The notes below the pieces were generated by a model. It ran no database searches. It saw nothing but the letters and a program-made list of their open reading frames with translations, and had not been told where the DNA came from. From Jeotgalibaca ciconiae (GTDB lineage: Bacteria; Bacillota; Bacilli; Lactobacillales; Aerococcaceae), in assembly GCF_003955755.1 (NCBI RefSeq), contig NZ_CP034465.1:1668001-1732000 (forward strand): DNA of 64,000 bases, read 5' to 3'. The first letter of the stretch is position 1; each line of letters begins with the position of its first letter. The translations under genes were made by a program, and so were the position numbers. This document shows positions 27,225 through 36,684 of this stretch, piece by piece.

Positions 27225-27785
27225 ATGTTTAAGTACAATGTCCGAGGAGAAAATATTGAGGTTACACCAGCAATAAGGGAATACGCAGAAAAGAAAATAA
27301 GTAAGTTAGAACGTTATTTTAATAATGTTCCGGAAGCAACCGCTCATGTGAATTTGAAAGTATATTCCGATAAAACCGCAAAAGTAGAGGTTACCATTCC
27401 ACTTCCTTACTTAGTACTGCGTGCCGAAGAGACCTCCATTGATCTTTATGGTAGCATTGATCTAGTTGTAGACAAGTTAGAACGTCAAGTTCGTAAATAC
27501 AAAACAAAAATCAATCGGAAATCTCGCGAAAAAGGTTTTGATATGACGGCAGAGATTTCACAGTTAGAAGAACAGGTTGATGAAAATAATGGTCAATTAG
27601 AAATTGTTCGGACAAAACGCCTATCTTTAAAACCAATGGATAGCGAAGAGGCTGTTTTACAAATGAATATGCTGGGACATAATTTCTTTATTTTTGAAGA
27701 TGCAGAAACAAATGGAACCAGTATTGTGTACCGTCGTAAAGATGGTAAATTCGGACTAATCGAGACCGATGGGGAAATTAACTAA
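27225..27785 (+). CDS. hpf: Long-form ribosome hibernation promoting factor
   Basis: Binds the small subunit and pairs ribosomes into inactive 100S dimers in stationary phase. The 186-aa long form has an N-terminal S30AE domain (about 1-105, start [15 protein letters not shown]) and the C-terminal dimerisation domain (about 128-186, with [15 protein letters not shown] and [12 protein letters not shown]). The start is ATG 27225, 8 nt after AAGGAG; an in-frame ATG further upstream lacks this. It has its own promoter and terminator and precedes secA, as in many Lactobacillales and Bacillus. Confidence 0.97.
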   Translation: MFKYNVRGENIEVTPAIREYAEKKISKLERYFNNVPEATAHVNLKVYSDKTAKVEVTIPLPYLVLRAEETSIDLYGSIDLVVDKLERQVRKYKTKINRKSREKGFDMTAEISQLEEQVDENNGQLEIVRTKRLSLKPMDSEEAVLQMNMLGHNFFIFEDAETNGTSIVYRRKDGKFGLIETDGEIN

Positions 27786-27795
27786 AGTTATCATG

Positions 27796-27837
27796 ACACA
27801 AAAAGGCCAGGGAGAATCATGTCTGGTCTTTTTGTGT
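27796..27837 (+). terminator. hpf terminator
   Basis: A 15-bp stem (27796-27810 with 27823-27837) with G-U pairing and a T-rich end. Confidence 0.88.
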
Positions 27838-28022
27838 GTCAGAATGACAGAGGACATTCAAATAAATTGAAAGCAAACTCTCGAATAAAAATATACAAAA
27901 ATAATGATATTAATGGTAAAATATATAGGATACATAGAATGTATACATATTTATTCTAAAACGAATAAATGTGAACCAAGTTAACCGTAATAAGAATGAA
28001 TTAATTTAAGAGGAGATTTAGA

Positions 28023-30707
28023 ATGGCCAATTTTTTGAAACGTCTTTTCGAAAATGACAAAGCAGAATTGAAAAGCTTAGAGAAAACTGCAGATAAAGTC
28101 ATCGCTTTGGCTGATACAACAGCAGCTTTAAGCGACGAAGAATTAACTGCAAAAACAATTGAATTTAAAGAACGCTATCAAAAGGGAGAAACCTTAGATA
28201 GTTTATTAGTAGAAACATTTGCCGTAGTTCGTGAAGCAGCAAAACGTGTATTAGGTCTATATCCTTATAAAGTGCAATTAATGGGTGGAATCACGCTTCA
28301 TAAAGGGAACATCGCTGAAATGAAAACCGGTGAAGGTAAAACATTGACAGCTACTTTGCCTGTATACTTAAATGCCCTTTCAGGGGAAGGCGTCCACGTT
28401 GTTACAGTGAACGAATACTTGGCAAGCCGTGACGCTGTAGAGATGGGAGAGTTGTATCGCTTCTTAGGACTGACAGTAGGATTGAACATTGCAGGAAAAT
28501 CATCTGAAGAAAAACGTGAAGCCTACAATTGTGATATTACCTATAGTACAAATAACGAACTTGGCTTTGACTATTTGAGAGATAATATGGTTGTATACCG
28601 TAATCAAATGGTGCAACGCCCGCTTAGTTTCGCGGTTGTCGATGAAGTTGACTCCATTTTAATCGACGAAGCAAGAACACCGTTGATTATTTCTGGACAA
28701 GCAGAAAAATCAACTGCCCTATATAATCGAACAGACTTCTTTGTTAAAGGATTAGCAGAAGATGAAGATTACACTATCGATTTAACTTCAAAATCCATTG
28801 CATTGACAGACCAAGGGATTGAAAAAGCAGAGAAAACGTTTCATGTGAGCAACCTTTACGATGTCGACAATACAAAACTTGTTCATCATTTGGATCAAGC
28901 CTTACGTGCAAACTATATTATGATTCATGATGTAGACTATGTAGTGAATGAAGGAAAAGTTCAAATCGTTGATCAATTTACTGGGCGTATCATGGAAGGC
29001 CGTCGTTATTCAGATGGGCTACATCAAGCAATTGAAGCCAAAGAAAATGTTGAAATTCAAAACGAATCACGTACAATGGCAACCATTACTTTCCAGAACT
29101 ACTTCCGTATGTATAAAAAGTTATCTGGTATGACTGGTACAGCAAAAACAGAAGAAGAAGAGTTCCGCGAAATTTATAATATGGAAGTTATTGCAATTCC
29201 TACAAATGAACCGGTTATTCGGATTGATAACGCAGACTTATTGTATCCAGGACTGAAGAGTAAATTTAAAGCAGTTACTGCTGATATCAAAGAGCGCCAC
29301 GAAAAGGGACAACCCATTTTGGTTGGTACTGTGGCAATCGAAACATCAGAATTGCTATCTCGTTTATTAACAAAAGAGGGAATTCCTCATCAAGTATTAA
29401 ATGCGAAAAATCATTTTAAAGAAGCAGAAATTGTCATGAATGCTGGCCAAAGAGGAGCAGTGACAATTGCTACCAACATGGCTGGTCGTGGTACGGATAT
29501 CAAACTTGGACCTGGGGTAAAAGAAGCAGGCGGATTGGCAGTTATTGGTACAGAGCGCCATGAATCTCGCCGTATTGATAATCAGCTTCGTGGACGTTCT
29601 GGTCGTCAAGGGGATCCAGGTGAAACACAGTTCTACCTATCATTAGAAGATGATTTAATGAGACGTTTTGGATCTGAGCGAATCCAACAAGTTTGGAGTC
29701 GTTTGAATGTGGACGAAGAAGATGATATGGCAATTCAAAGTAAAATGCTCTCTCGCCAAGTAGAATCAGCTCAGAAACGAGTAGAAGGAAATAACTACGA
29801 CACACGTAAAAATGTTTTGGAATATGACGAGGTAATGCGTGAACAACGTGAAATTATGTATGGACAACGTTTGGATGTGATTATGGAGACAGAGTCGCTA
29901 AACAACGTTACAACCAGCATGATTAAACGCACGATTGAACGTCTCGTTGATAATCATACAAAAGGTGAAAAAGAAAATTGGGATTTAAAAGCAATCCGTG
30001 ATTTTGCAGCCAATGTATTGGTTCATCCTGACACAATCAGCGTTTCCGAACTGGAAAGTAAAACTGCAGAAGAAATTAAAACAGATTTAATTGATCGTGC
30101 AAAAGCCGTTTATTCAGAAAAAGAGAAACAACTAAGCAAAGAACAAATGCTTGAATTCCAAAAAGTTGTGATTTTACGTGTAGTTGATACAAAATGGACG
30201 GAACATATTAGTGATATGGAAGAGCTTCGCCAAGGAATTGGTCTTCGTTCTTACGCACAAAACAATCCGCTAACTGAATACCAGACAGAAGGCTATAATC
30301 GTTTCCAAGAAATGATTGCATCTGTTGACTATGATGTAACAAGAATTGTTATGAAATCTGAAGTACGCCAAAACTTACAACGTGAGTCGGTGGGTGGCGG
30401 TTCTTCTATTCGCCCAACTCGCGAAGGAGAAGCAGGTTCAGCCGATAGAATTGAACAAGTAAAACGAGCACAAATGGCTGCAATGCAAATGCGCCAAATG
30501 ATGATCGCTCAACAACAAAAAGCTGCAGGAAAGCAACAAGAAGCTGCTGTACCGACAGCGGATCCAGCGGCAAAAGAAGTAATCCAAGAAGAAGAGAAAG
30601 AAACAACATCACAAATTCCAGCGACAAGCACGAAAGTTGGACGTAATGAGCCATGTCCATGTGGGAGCGGTAAAAAGTTCAAGAATTGTCATGGAAAAAA
30701 TCTTTAA
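28023..30707 (+). CDS. secA: Protein translocase ATPase SecA
   Basis: Motor of Sec-dependent export. The 894-aa protein is slightly longer than usual because of a Gln/Ala/Glu-rich linker before the tail. Walker A TGEGKT lies near 100-106, Walker [17 protein letters not shown] near 207, and motif [11 protein letters not shown] near 487 with [11 protein letters not shown]; a C-terminal zinc motif [13 protein letters not shown] lies near 880, which in relatives binds SecB or lipids. The ATG at 28023 follows AAGAGGAG. secA-prfB order is the Firmicute norm. This is the housekeeping copy (SecA1 type). Confidence 0.98.
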   Translation: MANFLKRLFENDKAELKSLEKTADKVIALADTTAALSDEELTAKTIEFKERYQKGETLDSLLVETFAVVREAAKRVLGLYPYKVQLMGGITLHKGNIAEMKTGEGKTLTATLPVYLNALSGEGVHVVTVNEYLASRDAVEMGELYRFLGLTVGLNIAGKSSEEKREAYNCDITYSTNNELGFDYLRDNMVVYRNQMVQRPLSFAVVDEVDSILIDEARTPLIISGQAEKSTALYNRTDFFVKGLAEDEDYTIDLTSKSIALTDQGIEKAEKTFHVSNLYDVDNTKLVHHLDQALRANYIMIHDVDYVVNEGKVQIVDQFTGRIMEGRRYSDGLHQAIEAKENVEIQNESRTMATITFQNYFRMYKKLSGMTGTAKTEEEEFREIYNMEVIAIPTNEPVIRIDNADLLYPGLKSKFKAVTADIKERHEKGQPILVGTVAIETSELLSRLLTKEGIPHQVLNAKNHFKEAEIVMNAGQRGAVTIATNMAGRGTDIKLGPGVKEAGGLAVIGTERHESRRIDNQLRGRSGRQGDPGETQFYLSLEDDLMRRFGSERIQQVWSRLNVDEEDDMAIQSKMLSRQVESAQKRVEGNNYDTRKNVLEYDEVMREQREIMYGQRLDVIMETESLNNVTTSMIKRTIERLVDNHTKGEKENWDLKAIRDFAANVLVHPDTISVSELESKTAEEIKTDLIDRAKAVYSEKEKQLSKEQMLEFQKVVILRVVDTKWTEHISDMEELRQGIGLRSYAQNNPLTEYQTEGYNRFQEMIASVDYDVTRIVMKSEVRQNLQRESVGGGSSIRPTREGEAGSADRIEQVKRAQMAAMQMRQMMIAQQQKAAGKQQEAAVPTADPAAKEVIQEEEKETTSQIPATSTKVGRNEPCPCGSGKKFKNCHGKNL

Positions 30708-30734
30708 TAAAACGGAACGTTGAGTAAACAGTGT

Positions 30735-30765
30735 TGATGGGCGGGAGGCGTTCTCCGGCCCATCA
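30735..30765 (+). other. Stable hairpin between secA and prfB without a T tract
   Basis: Arms TGATGGGC and GCCCATCA, extended by GGAG/CTCC, form a GC-rich hairpin with no T run. It is more likely an RNA processing or stability element than a terminator, so secA and prfB can be joined in one transcript. Confidence 0.6.
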
Positions 30766-30796
30766 TTGTGATGGGGAAATAAAAGGAGGATACAAA

Positions 30797-31910
30797 ATGG
30801 AATTGAGTGAAATCAAAGCCTTTCTAGAAGAATCGAAACAAAAAATAACAAGCTTTAGGGGGTCTCTTTGACTTAGAGGCATTAGAAGCAGATATTGCTG
30901 AATATGAAGACCGAATGGTTGATCCATCTTTTTGGAATGATTCTGACAAAGCACAAGAAGTGATTAATGAAGCAAATCAATTAAAAAGTGTATATAATAC
31001 GTTCAACAAACTCTCTGAGATGCAAGAGGATTTAGAAGTGATGTATGAGCTTGTAAAAGAAGAAGCTGAATCAGATTTTGAAGAAGAATTGAATGAAAAA
31101 ATAGAGGAATATAAGCAAGTATTATCTGAGTATGAACTAACGATGTTGCTAAGTGAGCCACATGATAAGAATAATGCTATTCTTGAAATCCACCCTGGAG
31201 CAGGGGGAACCGAGTCACAAGATTGGGGAAGCATTTTATTACGAATGTATATGCGTTGGGCAGATGATAAAGGTTTTGCTGTAGAAACACTTGATTATCA
31301 AGCGGGTGATGAAGCAGGCATCAAGAGCGTCACACTCTTGATAAAAGGATTAAATGCTTATGGTTACTTACGCTCAGAGCGGGGAGTTCACCGTTTGGTG
31401 CGAATTTCTCCTTTTGATTCTGCGGGAAGAAGACATACGTCTTTCTGTTCGATTGATGTTATGCCTGAAATTGCTGCAGATAATAATGAAATTGAAGTAG
31501 ATCCAGATGACTTGCGTATTGATACTTACCGCGCAAGCGGCGCTGGAGGACAGCATATTAACAAGACATCTTCAGCCATTCGAATCACTCATATTCCAAC
31601 TGGAATCGTTGTTCAAAGTCAATCTCAACGTTCACAGTTCCAAAATAGAGATACTGCAATGGGGATGCTGAAAGCAAAACTCTTCCAACGTCAAGAGGAA
31701 GAACGAGAGAAAGAATTAGCTGCTATTCGTGGAGAACAAAAAGAGATTGGGTGGGGTTCCCAAATCAGATCCTATGTTTTCCATCCATATTCGATGGTAA
31801 AAGATCATCGAACAAATTATGAAACTGGCAACACCCAGGCGGTTGTTGACGGTGATCTGGACGGATTCATTGACGCATACTTAAAAATGAATATTGATTC
31901 AAAAGAATAA
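30797..31910 (+). CDS. prfB: Peptide chain release factor 2 (programmed +1 frameshift)
   Basis: Releases finished peptides at UGA and UAA. Translation starts at ATG 30797 (GGAGG upstream), reads 24 codons to CTT at 30866-30868, meets an in-frame TGA at 30869-30871, and continues after a +1 shift at GAC 30870, giving 370 aa. The slip site CTTTGAC with the Shine-Dalgarno-like AGGGGG at 30857-30862 is the classic autoregulatory arrangement. The RF2 anticodon-like tripeptide SPF lies in [10 protein letters not shown] and the catalytic GGQ in [10 protein letters not shown] single uninterrupted frame would miss the first part of the protein. Confidence 0.98.
30857..30872 (+). promoter_or_regulatory. 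prfB +1 recoding site
   Basis: AGGGGGTCTCTTTGAC carries the internal Shine-Dalgarno-like element, the CTT slip codon and the UGA stop that RF2 itself would read. Low RF2 therefore favours frameshifting. Confidence 0.97.
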
Positions 31911-32006
31911 TGATTTTTATGCTTTTGTGCGCAAATTTGATTACATCGCTATGACCACTTTGAAATATAAATGTAAAGAAACTAATACAGACATCCTTTT
32001 TATCCG

Positions 32007-32015
32007 TGCTATAAT
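32007..32015 (+). promoter_or_regulatory. Extended -10 promoter in the prfB-ftsE gap
   Basis: TGCTATAAT is a consensus extended -10. The -35 region is weak (CAGACA at 31988-31993). The predicted start is near 32022. Confidence 0.55.
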
Positions 32016-32021
32016 GGGTAA

Positions 32022-32085
32022 GCAATCTGGCAAAAACATGAATGTTGTATCTACCGCAAACAATCGTCATTGTTTGTGGTTTTTT
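32022..32085 (+). ncRNA. Candidate ~65-nt RNA between prfB and ftsE
   Basis: The extended -10 promoter just upstream and the intrinsic terminator at 32053-32085 would define a transcript of about 65 nt without a likely protein. Alternatively the hairpin is only the prfB terminator and the promoter is fortuitous. No RNA family is recognised. Confidence 0.3.
32053..32085 (+). terminator. Terminator in the prfB-ftsE gap
   Basis: An 11-bp stem ACCGCAAACAA (32053-32063) with TTGTTTGTGGT (32070-32080), loop TCGTCA, then T5C. Confidence 0.88.
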
Positions 32086-32112
32086 CAGAAAGAGAATAAA
32101 TGATTCAAAGAA

Positions 32113-32142
32113 TTAACAGACAATTTCTGATGAGCTTAGATA
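32113..32142 (+). promoter_or_regulatory. Probable ftsEX promoter
   Basis: TTAACA at 32113-32118 and TAGATA at 32137-32142 with 18 bp between, downstream of the terminator and 31 bp before ftsE. Confidence 0.45.
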
Positions 32143-32173
32143 CTAGTAAAAATAGAAAAAGATGGGTGATTAC

Positions 32174-32860
32174 ATGATTGAAATGCTGAATGTCTCTAAG
32201 AAATATCCGAATGGCATTACGGCTGTTAATGATTTAAGTGTAAAGATTGAGCAAGGTGAATTTGTGTATATTGTGGGTCCAAGTGGAGCAGGAAAGTCAA
32301 CCTTTATTAAAATGATGTATCGTGAAGCAAAAGCAACGTCAGGATCAGTAAAAATTGGAAAATTTGATGTAACAAAATTAAAAGAACGAGATATTCCATT
32401 ATTGCGTCGTTTTGTCGGAGTGGTCTTTCAAGATTTTAAGTTACTTCCCAAATTAACGGTTTACGAAAATATTGCTTATGCAATGGAAGTAATTGAAAAA
32501 ACACCGAAGCAAATTGAAAAACGTGTTTTTGAAGTATTGGACTTAGTAAGTTTGAAACACAAAGCACGCATGTTTCCAAATGAATTATCAGGTGGAGAGC
32601 AACAAAGAATTGCAATTGCACGTGCAATTGTGAACACACCAGGAATCCTGATTGCGGATGAGCCAACAGGAAACCTTGACCCAGATACTTCAATGGAGAT
32701 CATGAATATTTTAGAAGAAATTAATAACCAAGGAACGACTATTCTAATGGCGACTCATAACAGCCAAATCGTAAATGACATTAAACATCGTGTCCTTGCG
32801 ATCGAAAATGGTAGAATTGTTCGTGACCAACAGGAAGGAGAATACGGATATGAAATTTAG
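32174..32860 (+). CDS. ftsE: Cell-division ABC ATPase FtsE
   Basis: ATPase of the FtsEX complex, which in Gram-positives controls peptidoglycan hydrolases at division. The 228-aa protein has Walker A GPSGAGKST near 36-44, signature LSGGEQQR near 139, and Walker B ILIADEPTGNLD. The start is ATG 32174, giving MIEMLNVSKKYPNG as in relatives, with GGGTGAT upstream; an in-frame ATG 12 bp earlier contains this site and is rejected. It overlaps ftsX by 11 bp. Confidence 0.96.
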   Translation: MIEMLNVSKKYPNGITAVNDLSVKIEQGEFVYIVGPSGAGKSTFIKMMYREAKATSGSVKIGKFDVTKLKERDIPLLRRFVGVVFQDFKLLPKLTVYENIAYAMEVIEKTPKQIEKRVFEVLDLVSLKHKARMFPNELSGGEQQRIAIARAIVNTPGILIADEPTGNLDPDTSMEIMNILEEINNQGTTILMATHNSQIVNDIKHRVLAIENGRIVRDQQEGEYGYEI

Positions 32861-33737
32861 AACGATGAGTAGGCATATCCGTGATGCAAGTAAAAGTCTT
32901 GTCCGTAATGGTTGGATGACACTTGCTGCGATCAGTGCAGTTACGATGACATTACTACTTGTTGGCTCTTTTATTGCGATTTTGTTTAATGTTAATAAAC
33001 TAGCAAGTGATATTGAAAATGATGTAAGTGTACGTGTCTTTATTGATTTAGGAGCAGAAGAAGCAGACAGAGAAACCCTTCGAAATGAGCTAGAAAAAAT
33101 ACCAAACGTTGAGTCCTTGACTTACTCCACTCGTGATGAAGAATTAGATAAACTGATTGGAAGTTACGGGGAAGAGTTTAACTTGTTTGGTGGCGATGAT
33201 AATCCATTGCATGATGTATTTATTTTGAGTGCGGAACTTCCAGAACAAACGGGTAAAGTAGCTGAGACTGCAGGAGAATTAAACTATGTAGCGAAAGTTG
33301 AATATGGTGGTACAACGGCAGAGAAGCTCTTTGATACCATCTCAACAATGAGAACAATTGGAATTGTGATTATTGTAGGATTATTGTTGATTGCAGTCTT
33401 CCTTATTTCAAATACGATTCGAATTACTATTTTCTCTCGCAGCACGGAGATTGAAATCATGCGTTTAGTAGGTGCGAAAAACAGTTATATCCGCTGGCCA
33501 TTCTTGATTGAAGGCTCTTTTATTGGATTAATTGGATCGCTGATACCGACGGGCATTCTTATCTTCCTTTATCGTTTCCTATATGAGATTGGAACAGAGT
33601 ATTTGGTTGGCTCGAACTTTGCATTACTACCAGCGAATCCATTTGTCTATTATATTGGATTAGGATTAATTGGAGTAGGCGTGTTCTTAGGATCAATTGG
33701 CTCTGTATTATCTATGTCTCGATTCTTAAAAGTTTAA
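32850..33737 (+). CDS. ftsX: Cell-division membrane protein FtsX
   Basis: Membrane half of FtsEX. The 295-aa protein has one N-terminal helix (about 26-47), a large outer loop that in relatives contacts a hydrolase partner (for example PcsB or CwlO), and three C-terminal helices. The intracellular motif FSRSTEIEIMRLVGAKNSYIRWPF is split over two typical FtsX elements. The ATG at 32850 follows GGAAGGAG and overlaps ftsE. No hydrolase gene is adjacent, so the partner lies elsewhere. Confidence 0.95.
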   Translation: MKFRTMSRHIRDASKSLVRNGWMTLAAISAVTMTLLLVGSFIAILFNVNKLASDIENDVSVRVFIDLGAEEADRETLRNELEKIPNVESLTYSTRDEELDKLIGSYGEEFNLFGGDDNPLHDVFILSAELPEQTGKVAETAGELNYVAKVEYGGTTAEKLFDTISTMRTIGIVIIVGLLLIAVFLISNTIRITIFSRSTEIEIMRLVGAKNSYIRWPFLIEGSFIGLIGSLIPTGILIFLYRFLYEIGTEYLVGSNFALLPANPFVYYIGLGLIGVGVFLGSIGSVLSMSRFLKV

Positions 33738-33746
33738 TAAAAAATC

Positions 33747-33796
33747 AATCGATAGCGATTATTCTAATTGAAGAATATCCGCTATCGATTTTTTTA
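33747..33796 (+). terminator. ftsEX terminator
   Basis: Arms AATCGATAGC (33747-33756) and GCTATCGATT (33781-33790), an inner partly paired region, then six T. Confidence 0.88.
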
Positions 33797-33911
33797 TATT
33801 TACATGGTTCTTTTCATTTTAAAAAGTCAATGATAGAATGAGAATGGTATTATATGAGAGTCATTATTCTTCTCAAATAAAAGAAGTAAAAATAATCTCT
33901 TGGAGGAAAAA

Positions 33912-34655
33912 ATGAAAAAAGTATTGATCGTCGATGATGAGCAGTCAATTTTAATTTTACTTGCTTATAATCTAGAAAAAGAAGGATACGAAGTAACACA
34001 AGCATCCGATGGAAGAGAAGGGTACGAACTAGCCTTAAATCAATCTTTTGATTTTATCATCTTAGATCTTATGTTGCCCTCAATGGACGGGATGGATATA
34101 TGCAAAAGTCTTCGAAGAGAAAAGATAGATACGCCAATCTTAATGCTGACGGCGAAAGATGACGAGCTTGAAAAAATAATCGGCCTCGAATTAGGCGCGG
34201 ACGATTACATGACAAAGCCGTTTAGTCCGCGTGAGGTAATTGCGCGCATGAAGGCAATTTTACGTCGTACTAAAAAAGAAGATCGCTCCAGTACAAATGG
34301 GGATATTGAAAAAGGTGCCGAAGTTACAGTAGCAGCTCCAATCGTAGAAGAAAAAGTTGTTATTGGAGAAGTGGTTATTTTTCCGGAATTATATGAGGTG
34401 CATGTAAAGGGCATTTCTATCGATATCACACCAAAAGAATTTGAATTATTATTATATATGGCACAACGGGCTAATCGGATTTTAAGCAGAGAACAATTAT
34501 TGAATGCTATTTGGAATTTTGATTATGCTGGCGAAACAAGAATTGTCGATGTACATATCAGTCACTTGCGCGAAAAAATTGAAGAAGATACAAAAAATCC
34601 TCAATACATTAAAACGGTTAGAGGATTCGGTTATAAATTCGAGGAGCCAAAATAA
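33912..34655 (+). CDS. phoP: Response regulator, PhoP/PhoB type
   Basis: OmpR-family regulator of the phosphate two-component system. The 247-aa protein has a receiver domain at 1-118 with phospho-Asp D52 in FIILDLMLP and Lys of TKPFSP near 104, an acidic and Val-rich linker longer than average (about 120-150), and a winged helix at 150-245 (ITPKEFELLLYMA, ETRIVDVHISHLREKI). The start is ATG 33912 after GGAGG. The stop overlaps the kinase start by 1 nt. The pst genes and TTTACA repeats follow, which supports the phosphate assignment. Confidence 0.92.
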   Translation: MKKVLIVDDEQSILILLAYNLEKEGYEVTQASDGREGYELALNQSFDFIILDLMLPSMDGMDICKSLRREKIDTPILMLTAKDDELEKIIGLELGADDYMTKPFSPREVIARMKAILRRTKKEDRSSTNGDIEKGAEVTVAAPIVEEKVVIGEVVIFPELYEVHVKGISIDITPKEFELLLYMAQRANRILSREQLLNAIWNFDYAGETRIVDVHISHLREKIEEDTKNPQYIKTVRGFGYKFEEPK

Positions 34656-36415
34656 TGCGCAAATTTACAAATCAATTTTTAGCTCTTTTCATTGGGCTGT
34701 TCCTACTCCTATCAATGGGAGTAGTTTTTTATACGAATCATGTCGTTCGCACAACTACCACAGACTCGATTTTAAGAGATGTAGAGAAGCGGGCAACCAA
34801 TATTGCCTCTCTGTTAGATGAGTGGATTTTACAAAACACTGGAAATGTTCAAACGGCTATTGAGGATTTTCCGAGTATGTCTTTTTTATTGGATAAAAAA
34901 GATTCCATTGCCTTTTTTTCAAAAGAAGGAGCTCAACTTTATCCCAGCAATGCTGAAATGTCTTCTGGTAAAGAAATTCTCAATGTTTTAGAAGGTGAGA
35001 GCATAGGAGTAAGTGGGATTGTAACAGGTCAAGCTGGAAAACGCGAGTACCGAGTTGCGGTTCCTCTTTACAATGGGAAAGGAGAATTTCTTGGGATTGC
35101 TCGTTTGACTCATCAGCTGGATGAATTAGATTCATTAGAGTCCCAATTAACCCAATCTGTTTTTGTTTTTAGTTTTGTATCGATTGTTTTAGCGAGTTTT
35201 ATTGCCTTACATTTAACGAATCGTGTTTCTCGTCCTTTAAAACAAATTGAAACAGTTATTAATCGAATTTCTGAAGGAGATTATAGCGAATATTACATGG
35301 GTGTGGATTACCCAGAAATTATGGAACTTGGTAATACAGTTAATAAGCTAGCAGATAGTCTTGAAGAGAAAAACAATACAATACTACAATCGAATGATCG
35401 CTTAAGTGCGCTACTTGATCGCTTAATTATAGGTGTTGTATTGTTAGATAGCGAACGGCGAATCGAAATGATGAATCCGGCTGTTTATCAGATTCTTGGA
35501 ATTGATGAAAATTTATTAGCACATTCGTTTTTAGAAATGTCGAAAAGTTATGGTCTTGTCCAAATTATTCAAGAAACCTACCAACAAAAAACCAATAAAA
35601 ATGAAGAAATACATATCTATCATCCGAAAGAACGGATATTAGATGTCAATACGATGATTATACCCGATATAAGAGGAAATCAAATGATTGTTCTTTTATA
35701 TGATATAACCGAAATCCGCCGTCTGGAAAAAGTGCGAACCGACTTTGTAACGAATGCATCTCATGAATTGCGGACACCCGTCACTGCATTAAAAGGTTTC
35801 TCAGAAGTTCTCTTGGATGGTGCGTTAGATAATCCACAGCTATTAAGGCAATTTTTGGAAATTATGTATAAAGAATCAAGACGCCTAGAAATCTTAGTCA
35901 ATGATATCTTAGATTTATCACGTGCAGAACAAAGACAAGTACCCATGAAAATAGAAAAAATTATCTTAAATGATGCTGTAAAAGCCTGTTTCCAAGTGAT
36001 TAAACCGCAGGCAGATGAAAAAGGATTGAAGTTACGGCTCTTATCAAATCATCCAACACCCGTTGTCCTTGAAGGAGATCAAAGTCGTCTGGAACAGGTA
36101 TTGAACAATCTTATTTATAATGCTGTAAATTACACTGATAAAGGCGGAAAAATCTCAGTACTGTTAGAGGAAACGAATGAGGAAGTCATTTTTCATGTCG
36201 CTGATACTGGTATCGGAATACCGGAAGAGAACTTAGGAAGAATCTTTGAACGGTTTTATCGTGTGGATAAAGGAAGAAGTAGAAATTCCGGGGGAACAGG
36301 ATTAGGATTGTCCATCGTACGTTATCTTGTCCAAAACATGAACGGGTCTATTAGCGTAAAAAGTACACTAGGTCTGGGGAGTACGTTTACAGTACGTTTG
36401 CCGAAAAGCTTATAA
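34655..36415 (+). CDS. phoR: Sensor histidine kinase, PhoR type
   Basis: Membrane kinase partner of PhoP. The 586-aa protein has a helix at 9-30, an extracytoplasmic sensor of about 130 aa, a second helix near 165-185, a HAMP region, a PAS-like domain (about 245-345), the dimerisation helix with phospho-His H370 in NASHELRTPVTALKG, and the ATPase domain with NLIYNAVNYTDKGG, DTGIGIP and GGTGLGLSIV. Size and order match PhoR/PnpS kinases of Lactobacillales. By family knowledge it senses phosphate limitation together with Pst and PhoU. Confidence 0.92.
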   Translation: MRKFTNQFLALFIGLFLLLSMGVVFYTNHVVRTTTTDSILRDVEKRATNIASLLDEWILQNTGNVQTAIEDFPSMSFLLDKKDSIAFFSKEGAQLYPSNAEMSSGKEILNVLEGESIGVSGIVTGQAGKREYRVAVPLYNGKGEFLGIARLTHQLDELDSLESQLTQSVFVFSFVSIVLASFIALHLTNRVSRPLKQIETVINRISEGDYSEYYMGVDYPEIMELGNTVNKLADSLEEKNNTILQSNDRLSALLDRLIIGVVLLDSERRIEMMNPAVYQILGIDENLLAHSFLEMSKSYGLVQIIQETYQQKTNKNEEIHIYHPKERILDVNTMIIPDIRGNQMIVLLYDITEIRRLEKVRTDFVTNASHELRTPVTALKGFSEVLLDGALDNPQLLRQFLEIMYKESRRLEILVNDILDLSRAEQRQVPMKIEKIILNDAVKACFQVIKPQADEKGLKLRLLSNHPTPVVLEGDQSRLEQVLNNLIYNAVNYTDKGGKISVLLEETNEEVIFHVADTGIGIPEENLGRIFERFYRVDKGRSRNSGGTGLGLSIVRYLVQNMNGSISVKSTLGLGSTFTVRLPKSL

Positions 36416-36454
36416 TGAATTGTAAAAGAAAGAAAAGATGCAAAAGCGCTTATG

Positions 36455-36483
36455 TTTACAAAATATTTACATAAAATTTACAA
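36455..36483 (+). promoter_or_regulatory. Triple Pho box with 11-bp period
   Basis: TTTACA occurs at 36455, 36466 and 36477, an exact 11-bp spacing as expected for PhoP/PhoB direct repeats. It lies 40 bp after phoR and directly before a terminator. Confidence 0.75.
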
Positions 36484-36497
36484 TCGATTGATTGGAG

Positions 36498-36529
36498 CCC
36501 TGTTAAAAAGCTCAATTAACAGGGTTTTT
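36498..36529 (+). terminator. Terminator between phoR and pstS
   Basis: A 9-bp stem CCCTGTTAA (36498-36506) with TTAACAGGG (36516-36524), then TTTTT. It separates the two Pho-box groups. Confidence 0.88.
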
Positions 36530-36590
36530 ACAATGTTAAAAAAGAGAACGTTTTATTAATGGGGAGAATAAGTTCTTTTTCTTTAAAAAC

Positions 36591-36634
36591 TTTACATTAA
36601 ACCATTAACTAAATTTACATAGAAGCAATAGAAT
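36591..36634 (+). promoter_or_regulatory. pstS promoter with Pho repeats
   Basis: TTTACAT at 36591-36597 and 36614-36620 (with the weaker CATTAAC between them) precede a -10 TAGAAT at 36629-36634 and lack a normal -35, which fits a PhoP-activated promoter. Confidence 0.65.
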
Positions 36635-36684
36635 AGAGTTATAGCAAATTACTAAAAGACAATTAAAAAAGGATGGTACGTAGA

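Noticed and set aside
31894-32103. A 69-residue plus-strand frame between prfB and ftsE.
   Set aside because: It crosses a promoter and an intrinsic terminator and has no ribosome site or recognisable motif.
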